DNA of 64,000 nucleotides from Verrucomicrobiota bacterium (GTDB lineage: Bacteria > Verrucomicrobiota > Verrucomicrobiia > Chthoniobacterales > SZAS-18), in the NCBI GenBank assembly GCA_019241085.1, contig JAFAXH010000040.1:1-64000 (forward strand), given 5' to 3'. Positions within the stretch are counted from its first letter, which is position 1. Every line of letters begins with the position of its first letter. The notes beneath the pieces were generated by a model. It saw only the letters and a program-made list of their open reading frames with translations. It was not told the origin of the DNA and did not search any database. Below are positions 18,489 to 26,760 of this stretch, in pieces. Both the position numbers and the translations under genes were made by a program.

Positions 18489-19721
18489 ATGCCTGCCGCC
18501 GACGCCGCTGCTGAAGTCCATGCCCGCCGCTACGTCACGAGCCGCGGCTACGCCGGGCGCATCGTCGCCCGCGCGGCGGAACTCGACCCCGCCGCCTGGC
18601 ACGCGGCGCTGGCGGACGACGCAAAGGATTGGCGTTACCACGAAGTCTGCGAGGCGTCGTTGCAAAAAGGGTTCGACTACCGCTACCTCGTCATCGACGA
18701 CCCGGCCGGGAAGACGGTCGCGGTGCAACCGTTTTTTCTCAACGACCAGGACATTACCGAGGGTCTTGGCGCGAGCCTGCGCCGGCCGCTGGTCGCCTTG
18801 CGGCGCTGGTGGCCGCGCTGGTTGAAAACGCGGATGCTCATGGTCGGCTGCACCGGCGGCGAAGGCTCGCTCGGCTTGACGCTGCCAAAAACCGACCCGG
18901 CCGCGCGCGCGGCCATCGACGCCTTGCTCGAAGTGCTGCACCGCTACGCCCAAACGGTGGGCGTGGCGATCATCACGTTCAAGGATTTCAAAAATGAATG
19001 GCGCGCCACGCTCACCGCGCCCGCCGCCGCGCGCGGCTACGTGCGGATGCCGAGCTTTCCGGCGACGACCATCCCGCTGCGCGAATACAAATCGTTCGAC
19101 GACTATCTCGCCCGACGCTTGGGCAAGGCGATGCGCAAGAACCTGCGCCGCAAATTCCGCTCCGACGATTCCAACGCGGGCAAGGAGAAACGCCTCGTGC
19201 TCGAAGTCCGAAACGACGTGCGCGATTGCGTGGACGAGTTGCTCCCGCTTTACCAGCAGGTGCTCGCCCGCAGCAAATTCTGTTTCGAGGAATTGACGAA
19301 GGAATACTTCCTCGGCCTCGGCGAACGCCTGCCCGACCGGGCGAAATTTTTCATCTGGCGCCTCGCCGGCTCCGGCCAGGCCGTCGCCGTGTCGCTGTGC
19401 CTGGTCCACGGCGGCACGCTCTACGACAACTACCTCGGCCTCGACTACGCGCACGCGCTCGACCTGCATTTGTATTTTGTCACCATGCGCGACCTCATCA
19501 GTTGGGGCATCGAGCACGGGCTGCGCACGTATTATTCCACGCCGCTGAATTACGACGCCAAGCTGCACCTGCGCTTCGACCTCGCGCCGCTCGACCTCTA
19601 CGTGCGCCACGTCAACGGCTTCTTTAACCTCTTCTTCAAACGCATCGCTCCGCTGCTGGAACCGACGCGCTACGACAAATTGCTCCCGCGCTTCCCGAAT
19701 TTCGCCGACTTGAACGGCTGA
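18489..19721 (+). CDS. FemAB/GNAT-like acyltransferase, copy 1
   Basis: 410 residues, related over most of its length to the protein at 20886. Shared features are a MLMVGC..G segment, a basic block (RLGKAMRKNLRRKFRSDD), FFIWRLAGSG, a Y-D-N-Y-L-G-L-D-Y motif, LHLYFVTMRDLISWGIEHGL and a tail ending FPNFADLNG. This fits the large 'peptidogalycan biosynthesis/BioF2-like' acetyltransferase group with the doubled GNAT fold used by FemAB proteins. The substrate is unknown. It stands 104 bases before a fatty-acid desaturase, suggesting a role in making or modifying a lipid. Confidence 0.7.
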   Translation: MPAADAAAEVHARRYVTSRGYAGRIVARAAELDPAAWHAALADDAKDWRYHEVCEASLQKGFDYRYLVIDDPAGKTVAVQPFFLNDQDITEGLGASLRRPLVALRRWWPRWLKTRMLMVGCTGGEGSLGLTLPKTDPAARAAIDALLEVLHRYAQTVGVAIITFKDFKNEWRATLTAPAAARGYVRMPSFPATTIPLREYKSFDDYLARRLGKAMRKNLRRKFRSDDSNAGKEKRLVLEVRNDVRDCVDELLPLYQQVLARSKFCFEELTKEYFLGLGERLPDRAKFFIWRLAGSGQAVAVSLCLVHGGTLYDNYLGLDYAHALDLHLYFVTMRDLISWGIEHGLRTYYSTPLNYDAKLHLRFDLAPLDLYVRHVNGFFNLFFKRIAPLLEPTRYDKLLPRFPNFADLNG

Positions 19722-19733
19722 ACGAAATCAACG

Positions 19734-19796
19734 ACGGAATTAATAATTTTAATGCACGGCTCATTTCGAGCTTTGTAAATTCCGCGAATTCTGCCA
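19734..19796. repeat. Degenerate inverted repeat resembling element family B
   Basis: GACGGAATTAATAATTTTAA on the left and TTTGTAAATTCCGCGAATTC on the right form a loose inverted repeat of GGAATT units. The match is much poorer than in B1 and B2, so this may be a decayed copy or chance similarity. It lies between the first GNAT-like gene and the desaturase gene. Confidence 0.35.
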
Positions 19797-19825
19797 GAGT
19801 CCGGCTTATCTCACAGAGCCAGCCT

Positions 19826-20770
19826 ATGAAAGTTGACGCCCGCATCGAAAATCCGAAGACCAACTCGAAACTCTTCGCCTACACCCGTTGGGACGCCGTG
19901 CCGGTGCTCGCCGGCTTCGCGCACCTCGCGTTTTTCCTCTCGCTTTTCTTCCTGTTTCCGCACCTGCCGCTCTGGGCGATGCTCATCCTTGGCTTGATCT
20001 ACGCCGTCGCAATCAACGCCAACATCAACGGCATCTCGCACAATTTCATCCATTCGCCGTATTTCCGCGCGCCGCTGCTGAACCGTCTTTTCAGCGTGGT
20101 GGAAAGCCTCGCCTGCTGCTTTTCGCAGACCTATTACGACGTGGTTCACACCCAGCACCACAAAGGCAACAGCGATAAAAAAGACGCCGAGACCGGCGAC
20201 ACGGTGGACTGGATTTCCATCTACCGGCACGGCCACGACGACGAAGCGGAAAACGTCTGGAGCTACGTCTTCCTGAGCTTTTTCCGCGACAACCCGGTCG
20301 CCATCAAACGCGAGCTGGCCAAGCGCGGCGAGGCCGAGGTGCGCTGGGGCAATCTCGAGCTGGCCTGCTTCATCACCCTGCTCGCCACGCTGGCGTTTTT
20401 GAACTGGCGCTTCATCGTCTTTTTCCTGCCCTTCATGTATCTGGGCCACTGCTTCAGCTACCTCAACGGCTACTACCGCCACTTCGGTGGCAACCCCGAC
20501 GAGCCGATCGCCTGGGGCGTCTCGACCTACGGCAAGATTTACAACGCGCTCTTTTTCAACAACGGCTACCACGCCGAGCACCACTTCCGCCCGAGCGTGC
20601 ATTGGACGAAGATGAGCGCCCTCCAGGCCAAGATCGCCGACGCCCAGCGCGCCGCCGGCACCCGCGTCATCGCGCCGCCGCACATGTTCGGCTTCCTCGA
20701 TCCCAATTTGCCGGAAAAAAGCCGTCCCCTGCCCATGCAGGAAGAAGCCGCCACGGCGACGTCGTCTTAA
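19826..20770 (+). CDS. Fatty-acid desaturase, membrane-bound
   Basis: 314 residues. Membrane helices (about residues 25-65, and a pair near 178-215) flank the di-iron His clusters GISHNFIHSPYF, VVHTQHHKGNSD and NGYHAEHHFRPSVHW, the three-box pattern of membrane desaturases and related hydroxylases. These enzymes introduce double bonds into acyl chains of membrane lipids using O2. The gene sits between two paralogous acyltransferase-like genes on the same strand, so its substrate may be the acyl group of a special lipid rather than bulk phospholipid. Confidence 0.9.
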   Translation: MKVDARIENPKTNSKLFAYTRWDAVPVLAGFAHLAFFLSLFFLFPHLPLWAMLILGLIYAVAINANINGISHNFIHSPYFRAPLLNRLFSVVESLACCFSQTYYDVVHTQHHKGNSDKKDAETGDTVDWISIYRHGHDDEAENVWSYVFLSFFRDNPVAIKRELAKRGEAEVRWGNLELACFITLLATLAFLNWRFIVFFLPFMYLGHCFSYLNGYYRHFGGNPDEPIAWGVSTYGKIYNALFFNNGYHAEHHFRPSVHWTKMSALQAKIADAQRAAGTRVIAPPHMFGFLDPNLPEKSRPLPMQEEAATATSS

Positions 20771-20885
20771 ATATAACAAGTTCAATCGCGCGAGCACCCA
20801 AGCGCCCGCGCTTTCCGCCGGTTCGCGCAAAAGCTGGCGCAGCCGGGATGCGCCTTGGTAAAACTTAAACGGTTCCACCGCCACG

Positions 20886-22181
20886 ATGTCCTCCACCGCG
20901 ACCGCCACGCCGCCCGCCGCCGACTTCCTCCTTGATGAAGTTTTGGAAGCCGGCGACCTCTTGGCGCCAGCGCCGCCAGATTTCTCGTGCCCGACGGCAG
21001 ATGGCTGCACGGCGGAAATTTTCGACCGCCTCGACGCCATTGATCCCGATGTGTGGCAGGCGCTCTTCCCGCCGCACTGGAAGGATCGCCGCTACTACGC
21101 CACGCTTGCCGAGACGCTCGCCGACGATTTTCCGCCACGTTATCTGGTGCTGAAAGACCGCGCCGGCGAGATTCGCGCGCTCCAGCCGCTGTTCTTTGTC
21201 ACCCAAGACCTCACCGTCAGCCTGCCGCCCGCGTTGCGTCGGCCGCTGCTTGCCATGCGCCGGCTGTTTCCTCGTTTTCTCAAGCTCCGGCTCTTGATGG
21301 TCGGCTGCGTCGTCGGCGACGGCCAGACCGGCCTCGCGCCGGACCTCGACGCGGCGGAACGGGTGGAAATTTTCACCGAAATCGACGCCGCCCTCGCCCG
21401 CTACGCCCGGCGCGAACGCATCGGCATCCGCCTGTGGAAAGATTTCCCCGCCGCGGCCCGCCGCGACCTGCTCCCGGCGCTCTGCGCCCGCCGTGGCCAC
21501 GCGCGCCTGCCGAGCCTGCCCGCGGTGCGCCTGCCGCTGGATTTTTCCAGCTTCGACGCCTTTTTGGAAAACAAACTCGGCAAGTCAACCCGCAAGAGTC
21601 TGCGCCGCAAATTCCGCGAAGTCGATGCCGCCGATGCGCCGGTGACCTGCGAGGTGAAAAACCGCGTCACCGCCGCCGAAGCCACCGAGCTGCACGCGCT
21701 CTACGAACGCGTCGCCCGGCGCGGCGACATCCATTTTGAAATTTTCCCGCGCGATTACTTCCTGCTGCTCGGCCAGCGCATGACCGAGCAGACGCGCTTT
21801 TTCATCTGGCGGCAGCGCGGCCGGATCGTCGCCTTCGCCTTTTGCACCGTCCACGGCGACACGCTGCATGACAACGACATCGGCCTCGACTACGCCGTCG
21901 CGCACGAGCTGCACCTGTATCACGTCACCTTCCGCGACCTCGTCAATTGGGCGCTCGCCAACGATCTGCGCTGGTATCAATCGTCGCCGTTCAATTACGA
22001 ACCCAAGCTGCGTCTGCGCATGGACCTCGTCCCGCTCGACCTCTACGCCTGCCATCGCTCCCGCCTCGTCCAAAGCGCCATCCGCCGCTTCGCGCCGCTG
22101 CTCGCCCCCACCCGCCAGGAGCCGCTCCTGCGCCAGTTCCCCAATTTCGACCAACTCCACGCCGCCCCGCCGGGACGATGA
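20886..22181 (+). CDS. FemAB/GNAT-like acyltransferase, copy 2
   Basis: 431 residues, a paralogue of the product at 18489: RLLMVGCVVGDG, the basic block KSTRKSLRRKFREVD, FFIWRQRGRIVAFAF, LHDNDIGLDYAVAHELHLYH, VTFRDLVNWALANDLRWYQS, LVPLDLYACH and a final FPNFDQLHAAP are shared in order. The N-terminal ~30 residues are unrelated to copy 1. The same doubled GNAT fold is inferred. The stop codon overlaps the next ATG (ATGA at 22178-22181), coupling it to a small multidrug-resistance-like membrane protein. Confidence 0.7.
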   Translation: MSSTATATPPAADFLLDEVLEAGDLLAPAPPDFSCPTADGCTAEIFDRLDAIDPDVWQALFPPHWKDRRYYATLAETLADDFPPRYLVLKDRAGEIRALQPLFFVTQDLTVSLPPALRRPLLAMRRLFPRFLKLRLLMVGCVVGDGQTGLAPDLDAAERVEIFTEIDAALARYARRERIGIRLWKDFPAAARRDLLPALCARRGHARLPSLPAVRLPLDFSSFDAFLENKLGKSTRKSLRRKFREVDAADAPVTCEVKNRVTAAEATELHALYERVARRGDIHFEIFPRDYFLLLGQRMTEQTRFFIWRQRGRIVAFAFCTVHGDTLHDNDIGLDYAVAHELHLYHVTFRDLVNWALANDLRWYQSSPFNYEPKLRLRMDLVPLDLYACHRSRLVQSAIRRFAPLLAPTRQEPLLRQFPNFDQLHAAPPGR

Positions 22182-22636
22182 CGACCACCGCCGCGCCGCC
22201 GCCGCCAGCGTTGCCCCAAGCCCCCGCCCCGCCGCGGCGACCGTCCGCGCTCGGCGCGCTGCTGCTCATCGGGCTGACCGCCCTCTTCGGCGCCGGCTCG
22301 GAGCTTTGCCTCAAAGTCGGCGCCGTGCGCGCCACCGGCGCCGGCCCGGACTGGCTGCCCGCGTGGCTCGGCCTCGGTGGGCTGGCCTCCGGCTGGGTCT
22401 GGGGCGGCATCGTCTTCACCCTGCTCGCGTTTTTGACCTACCTGCGCGCCGTCCGCTTCGTGCCGCTCGGCGTCGTCTTCGCCTTGTCAAATTTTGTCCA
22501 CGTCCTCATCCCGCTCGGCGCGTGGGGATTTTTGGGCGAAAGCATCAGCGGGCGGCGCTGGCTGGGCATCGCGCTCGTGCTCGCCGGCCTGTTCGTCATC
22601 GCCCGGCCGTATGCCCGCGTGGAAGGCCGGCTCTGA
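22178..22636 (+). CDS. Small EamA/EmrE-like membrane protein, first of a pair
   Basis: 152 residues. After a Pro-rich N-terminus there are four hydrophobic segments (LGALLLIGLTALFGAGSELC, SGWVWGGIVFTLLAFLTYLR, FVPLGVVFALSNFVHVLIPL and RRWLGIALVLAGLFVIARPY), the architecture of one small DMT-superfamily subunit. Proteins this size work as dimers; ArnE/ArnF-type pairs flip undecaprenyl-linked sugars. The ATG overlaps the stop of the acyltransferase gene. A second similar gene follows 8 bases later, so a heterodimer is likely. Confidence 0.75.
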   Translation: MTTTAAPPPPALPQAPAPPRRPSALGALLLIGLTALFGAGSELCLKVGAVRATGAGPDWLPAWLGLGGLASGWVWGGIVFTLLAFLTYLRAVRFVPLGVVFALSNFVHVLIPLGAWGFLGESISGRRWLGIALVLAGLFVIARPYARVEGRL

Positions 22637-22644
22637 GGATTTGC

Positions 22645-22977
22645 ATGCTGACCAACGTCCTCATCGCCGTCTGGCTGCTCACGTTTGTCCTGGGCCAGCT
22701 CCTGCTCAAGCCGGCGCTGGACGCCGAGCGCACCGCAGCCCGCAGCCACCGCGGGCTGCTCTTCGCCCTGGCCATCGCGAGCATGACCATCTCGTTTTTC
22801 CTCGGCGTCGGTCTTCTGCAAAAACTGGAGCTTTCCTACCTGTTTCCCTTTCAAGGCTTGAGCGTGCTGCTCATCACGGCCTTTGCCACGATGGTATTAA
22901 AAGAAAAACTCACCCTGCCGCTGGCGCTCGGCGCGCTACTCATCGCCGCCGGCGTCATGCTCGTCTCCGCCAGTTAG
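22645..22977 (+). CDS. Small EamA/EmrE-like membrane protein, second of a pair
   Basis: 110 residues with four membrane segments: VLIAVWLLTFVLGQLLLKPA, LLFALAIASMTISFFLGVGL, LSYLFPFQGLSVLLITAFAT and LTLPLALGALLIAAGVMLVS, with LKEKLTL before the last as in EamA proteins. It lies 8 bases after the other small transporter gene and is probably its partner. The 3' end overlaps the convergent ureohydrolase-like gene by 42 bases. Transport or flipping of a lipid product of the upstream enzymes is an inference from gene order. Confidence 0.75.
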   Translation: MLTNVLIAVWLLTFVLGQLLLKPALDAERTAARSHRGLLFALAIASMTISFFLGVGLLQKLELSYLFPFQGLSVLLITAFATMVLKEKLTLPLALGALLIAAGVMLVSAS

Positions 22978-23868
22978 CGCCGGCCAGAGCGCGCGCAAGG
23001 TGGCGAAGTTGATGGCGCGCGCTTGCGCCGGGTCCGGCTCGGGCAGGCGCGGATGATCCATGTTGGCGGCGAAGCACTGTTTCCACCGCGCGTAGCCCTG
23101 CGGCGACCACGCGCCGCACAGGTCGCCCGCCGCGATCTCCGCGCCGGCCGCGCGCAACTCGTCCAAGGCCCAGCGCACGTCGGCGCGGGTGAACTTTCCG
23201 TTCTCCCAATTCGTCACCGCCTCCGCCGCGCACAGGCCGTCGATGTCGATGGTCACATAGACCCGCCTGCCGGCCAGCGTCGCCGCGAAACGGGTGAATT
23301 TTTCCCGCCAATTTTCTCTTAAAATCGAACCAACCCGCGCTTGATCCGCCGCGCTTCTTCCGTCCGCCCACGGCTGCACGGCGAGCCGGCCGCGGCGCAC
23401 GTCGTGCCGGTTGCCCGTGAGCCGATGCCAGCCCCAGCACTCGAAATTGCCCATGCCCCAGAGGCTCGCGCGCACGAGCGCCGGCAGGTCGAGCGCGCGA
23501 TTGATCCAGCTCCCGCAGCACCACGCCGGCGGCCGGATGTCCCAGTCGGGATGATTGTCGAACGCCACGAGCGTCCAGCCCCCCGCCCCGCCGCCGATGT
23601 TGCGCGCGATGGCCCGCCGCAGCCAAAGCGCGGAAAGATGGTGAAAATCGCCCGACCCATAGACGATGAACCGCGCGTCGCCCAGGCGCGGATCGATGAA
23701 GGAAAAAAACTCCTCGACCTCGCCGCGCAACGCCGCGAACCGCAGCCGTGCCGCCCAGCCGCGCGCATCGAGCGTCGGCAGATTTTTCCACCAACTCTCC
23801 GTCGCCGCCTGCCCCGGCTCCGTCCAGGCGCCGTCCAAATCCACGTGCGCCGCCGTTGCTGCCGTCAT
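22936..23868 (-). CDS. Arginase/ureohydrolase-fold protein
   Basis: 310 residues from the ATG at 23868; an ATG at 23937 would overlap the upstream gene by 23 bases. Metal-site motifs of the arginase superfamily are visible: VAFDNHPDWD (D-x-H-x-D) and VYVTIDIDGL (D-x-D). The typical G-G-D-H block before them is replaced by YGSGDFHHLSALWLRR. Enzymes of this fold hydrolyse guanidino or amidino groups with two manganese ions, but this sequence is a distant relative and the substrate cannot be inferred. It follows an ARPP-1-like gene and a divergent WYL regulator. Confidence 0.6.
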   Translation of the reverse strand: MTAATAAHVDLDGAWTEPGQAATESWWKNLPTLDARGWAARLRFAALRGEVEEFFSFIDPRLGDARFIVYGSGDFHHLSALWLRRAIARNIGGGAGGWTLVAFDNHPDWDIRPPAWCCGSWINRALDLPALVRASLWGMGNFECWGWHRLTGNRHDVRRGRLAVQPWADGRSAADQARVGSILRENWREKFTRFAATLAGRRVYVTIDIDGLCAAEAVTNWENGKFTRADVRWALDELRAAGAEIAAGDLCGAWSPQGYARWKQCFAANMDHPRLPEPDPAQARAINFATLRALWPALTGGDEHDAGGDE

Positions 23869-23914
23869 CGTTGCCACGGCGGCGACTTTGGGGCCGGCGA
23901 TGGTGTCTTGCAAA

Positions 23915-24901
23915 TCAACGCCGCTCGCCGCCCGCAACGACCCAGCGGTGGATGCACATATTGCCCTGCGCCGTATCGAGCGTTTCCAACGACACCGTGC
24001 CGTCGTTCCCCTCGCAAGCCGTGAGCGTCACCCGCGCCGTCAGCGCTTGCGCGACGTGCCGACCGCGCCGCGTTTTCTCCAGCCACGCGGCCACGGCCTC
24101 CGGCGCGGGCGGCAACGCCGTGCCGATGTCGCCGCCGCGCACCGCCGCGCATTCTTCCAGCAATGCCGCGAGGTGTTCATTCAACAATTGCGGCCAGAGC
24201 TGGCGAAACATCGTCGGCGTCGCATAAACGTGCGCTTCGCGTAACACGCCGTCGATGGCGCACGCCACGCCGAGCGCTTGGGCGTCACGCTCGATCAAAT
24301 CCGCAAACCGCCGCGCCATTGCCTGCGCCGGCCACTGGGCCGTTGCTGCCGCAGTCTCCTGCCCTGCTTGATCCGCCATCGCCAGCACACCGAACGCGCG
24401 CGACACCTCGCGCTCGTCGCGCATCAACCGCCAGCCGCCGCCCGGCTCCAGGCAAAACGCCCGCAGCCCCAGCCGGCGTGGACGCGCGCGCCGGCTCGGC
24501 GGCACCACGACATCGACCGCCAATGTGCGATCCATCCAGCCGCCGCGAATCGTGTCGCCGGCTTGGGCAAACAGATCGGTGTCGGTCAAATTTTCCACCT
24601 CGGTCTCGTGCAGGCCCGCCATCTCGTGCAGGCGCGCGCGCCCGTCGCGTAACGCCTCGACCAGCGACGCCATCGGACGCGCGCACGTTTCCGCGATCAG
24701 CGCGTCGGTCGCCGACGCCGGGCGCAACAGGTAAAACGCCAGCCGGCCGCGCGCCGCCGGCGTTGCCGCCGTGAGCGGCACATACGGGGCGAAGGCGGCC
24801 GTCAATGGCGTCGCCCTCACCGAGCGCGGCGGCTCGGCGCGGCGCAACGGCTCGGAGGCGGTGGAAGAAGCGGACCGGCGGGAAAAAAAGGCGATTTTCA
24901 T
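23915..24901 (-). CDS. ARPP-1 / DUF6569-like protein
   Basis: 328 residues from the ATG at 24901. The central segment EVENLTDTDLFAQAGDTIRG, followed by GWMDRTLAVDVVVPP and an FCLEPGGGWR motif, matches the ARPP-1 family ('...L..G..l.GG.QNR.l...vlVP......v...CvE.GRW'). Function of the family is unknown. The C-terminal half contains a predicted helical region and the end EGNDGTVSLETLDTAQGNMC. It is transcribed away from a WYL regulator across a 109-base gap with a palindrome, suggesting control by that regulator. Confidence 0.55.
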   Translation of the reverse strand: MKIAFFSRRSASSTASEPLRRAEPPRSVRATPLTAAFAPYVPLTAATPAARGRLAFYLLRPASATDALIAETCARPMASLVEALRDGRARLHEMAGLHETEVENLTDTDLFAQAGDTIRGGWMDRTLAVDVVVPPSRRARPRRLGLRAFCLEPGGGWRLMRDEREVSRAFGVLAMADQAGQETAAATAQWPAQAMARRFADLIERDAQALGVACAIDGVLREAHVYATPTMFRQLWPQLLNEHLAALLEECAAVRGGDIGTALPPAPEAVAAWLEKTRRGRHVAQALTARVTLTACEGNDGTVSLETLDTAQGNMCIHRWVVAGGERR

Positions 24902-24965
24902 GGAATGGAATGGACTGTGTTGGCTTGTGTGAACTGGGTTTGCCTGACACTCTGCCGCGGAGAGT

Positions 24966-24982
24966 GGGACATCCGCTGTCCC
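24966..24982. promoter_or_regulatory. Palindrome in the divergent ARPP-1/WYL promoter region
   Basis: GGGACATCCGCTGTCCC is an inverted repeat with perfect 6-bp arms and a 5-base centre, followed by an AT-rich stretch (TTAAAAAATAAT) just before the WYL start. Its position suits an operator read by the WYL regulator; this is inference, since no second copy confirms it. Confidence 0.4.
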
Positions 24983-25010
24983 GGTTAAAAAATAATCGCA
25001 AAAATTGTTC

Positions 25011-26084
25011 ATGCGAACACTATCTGTGCGCGATCTCGCCACGCGTCCTCCGCTGGCCCGGATGTTGCGCATCCACGAACGCCTGCAAGTCGCGGGAACC
25101 GGCTCCGCCGCTGGCAGCAAGGCGGTCAATTGCACCGTGTTGGCGGAGGAGCTGGAGGTTTCTTACAAAACGGTGCGGCGCGATCTCGAATTCATGCGCG
25201 ACCAGCTCAGCCTGCCGATCGGTTACGACTTTGCCCGGCGCGCCTTTCATTACACCGAGCGCGTCGTGCAATTTCCCACGTTGCGCATTTCCGAGGGCGA
25301 ACTGGTCGCGCTGGCGGTGGCGCGGCAGGCGTTGACGCAATACCGCGGCACGCCGTTCGAGGCACCGCTGGCGGCGGCGTTCGGGAAACTGACGGCAGGC
25401 TTGCGCGACGAAATCCACTTTGCCTGGCGCGGCGAACTCGACGACGCGATTTCCTTCCGCGCGTCGGCGGGCAGGGGAGTCATCGGGGATTTGGAGGCAT
25501 TTGAAACCGCCAGCCAGGCGGTGCTCGACGCGGTGGAACTGGAGTTTTCCTATCAAAAACTCGGCGCAGCCGAAGCCGCGCGCCGCCGCGTGCGCCCGCT
25601 GCACCTCGCATGTGTGGACAACGGCTGGTATCTCTTTGCGCAAGACCTCTCGCGCGCCGGCCTGCCGGTGCGCACCTTCGCGCTGACGCGCATGACGCAG
25701 CTCCGCGCCACAGACGTTCGCTTCGAGCGGCCGGCAGATGGTTTTTCGCTCGACCGGCATCTGGCGCATTCCTTCGGCGTCTTTGCGCCGAGCGGACCGC
25801 CGGCGCGCGTGCGGCTGCGGTTCGACGCGTTTGCCGGCCGGCTCATCCGCGAGCGCGCCTGGCACGCCAGCCAGCGGATCACGCCGCGCGACGGCGATGG
25901 CGGCGTGGACTTGCGCCTGCAAGTCGCGCTCTCGCCGGAGGTGGAAAGCTGGGTGCTCGGCTGGGGCGAACACGTCGAAGTCCTCGCGCCCGTGGCCTTG
26001 CGGCGGCGCATCGCGAGCGTCGCCGCGCAGATGGCGCGCACGCACGCGGCAGCCGGCGCGGGCGCGAATTCGCAGGTGACATGA
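25011..26084 (+). CDS. WYL-domain transcriptional regulator
   Basis: 357 residues from the ATG at 25011. A winged-helix HTH occupies about residues 18-75 (VLAEELEVSYKTVRRDLEFM). The WYL domain follows, with the name-giving motif in CVDNGWYLFAQD and the companion segment TFALTRMTQLRATD, and a WCX-like C-terminal domain ends near HVEVLAPVALRRRI. WYL proteins bind nucleic-acid or nucleotide ligands and often control stress or defence genes. It is divergent from the ARPP-1-like gene and overlaps the DUF4112 gene by 4 bases. Confidence 0.9.
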   Translation: MRTLSVRDLATRPPLARMLRIHERLQVAGTGSAAGSKAVNCTVLAEELEVSYKTVRRDLEFMRDQLSLPIGYDFARRAFHYTERVVQFPTLRISEGELVALAVARQALTQYRGTPFEAPLAAAFGKLTAGLRDEIHFAWRGELDDAISFRASAGRGVIGDLEAFETASQAVLDAVELEFSYQKLGAAEAARRRVRPLHLACVDNGWYLFAQDLSRAGLPVRTFALTRMTQLRATDVRFERPADGFSLDRHLAHSFGVFAPSGPPARVRLRFDAFAGRLIRERAWHASQRITPRDGDGGVDLRLQVALSPEVESWVLGWGEHVEVLAPVALRRRIASVAAQMARTHAAAGAGANSQVT

Positions 26085-26737
26085 GTGCAACTTCGAGAGG
26101 CGCGGTGGAAGCCGACGTGGAAGTTTTGCCGCCGGAACGCGGACGCTGGGGGAAAGCTGCGCGGGGCGAACGTTCGTCATCGTCGGAAGTCCCGCCCGCG
26201 GGCGGTGGCGGCACTTCCTCGCCACTGCCGCCAAACACGCCGCCCGGCTTGGAGGCCGTCGTGCGCATCCTGGCGTTTCTGCTCGACGATCTCATCAAGG
26301 TGCCCGGCACGAAATTCCGCTTCGGGCTGGACCCGCTCATCGGCTTGATCCCCGGCATCGGTGGCGGCGCGTCGGGCTTTCTCTCGTGCCTGACTTTGCT
26401 CGAAGCCGCCCGTCGCGGCTTGCCCAAGATCGTCATCGCGCGCATGGCAGCCAACATCCTCGTCAACACCGTGGCCGACTCGGTGCCGGTGGCCGGCGAC
26501 ATTTTTTCCGCCTTCTTCAAATCGAACCGGATCAACTACGATCTGCTAAAAAAACACAGCGCCGCGCAGCAGGAAAAAGTCGTCGATCCGGACACGGGCG
26601 TCGCGCGCCGCAAAAAAGGCACAACGAGCGACTGGCTGTTCGTGCTCGCGCTGATCGTCGGGCTGCTGGTCGTCGTCGGCTTGTTTGTCGGCACCGGCAT
26701 CTGGCTGGCCGGGCGGCTGTGGAACGCGCTCTTTTGA
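26081..26737 (+). CDS. DUF4112 membrane protein
   Basis: 218 residues. A disordered N-terminal ~55 residues precede the DUF4112 core: KFRFGLDPLIGLIPGIGGGA, EAARRGLPKIVIARMAANIL, VADSVPVAGDIFSAFFKSN and INYDLLKKH. A C-terminal membrane helix (LFVLALIVGLLVVVGLFVGT) ends the protein. Function is unknown. The start overlaps the WYL stop codon (ATGA), so the two are translated together. Confidence 0.88.
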   Translation: MSATSRGAVEADVEVLPPERGRWGKAARGERSSSSEVPPAGGGGTSSPLPPNTPPGLEAVVRILAFLLDDLIKVPGTKFRFGLDPLIGLIPGIGGGASGFLSCLTLLEAARRGLPKIVIARMAANILVNTVADSVPVAGDIFSAFFKSNRINYDLLKKHSAAQQEKVVDPDTGVARRKKGTTSDWLFVLALIVGLLVVVGLFVGTGIWLAGRLWNALF

Positions 26738-26760
26738 GCGAGCGCCGCGATCCACTTAAC

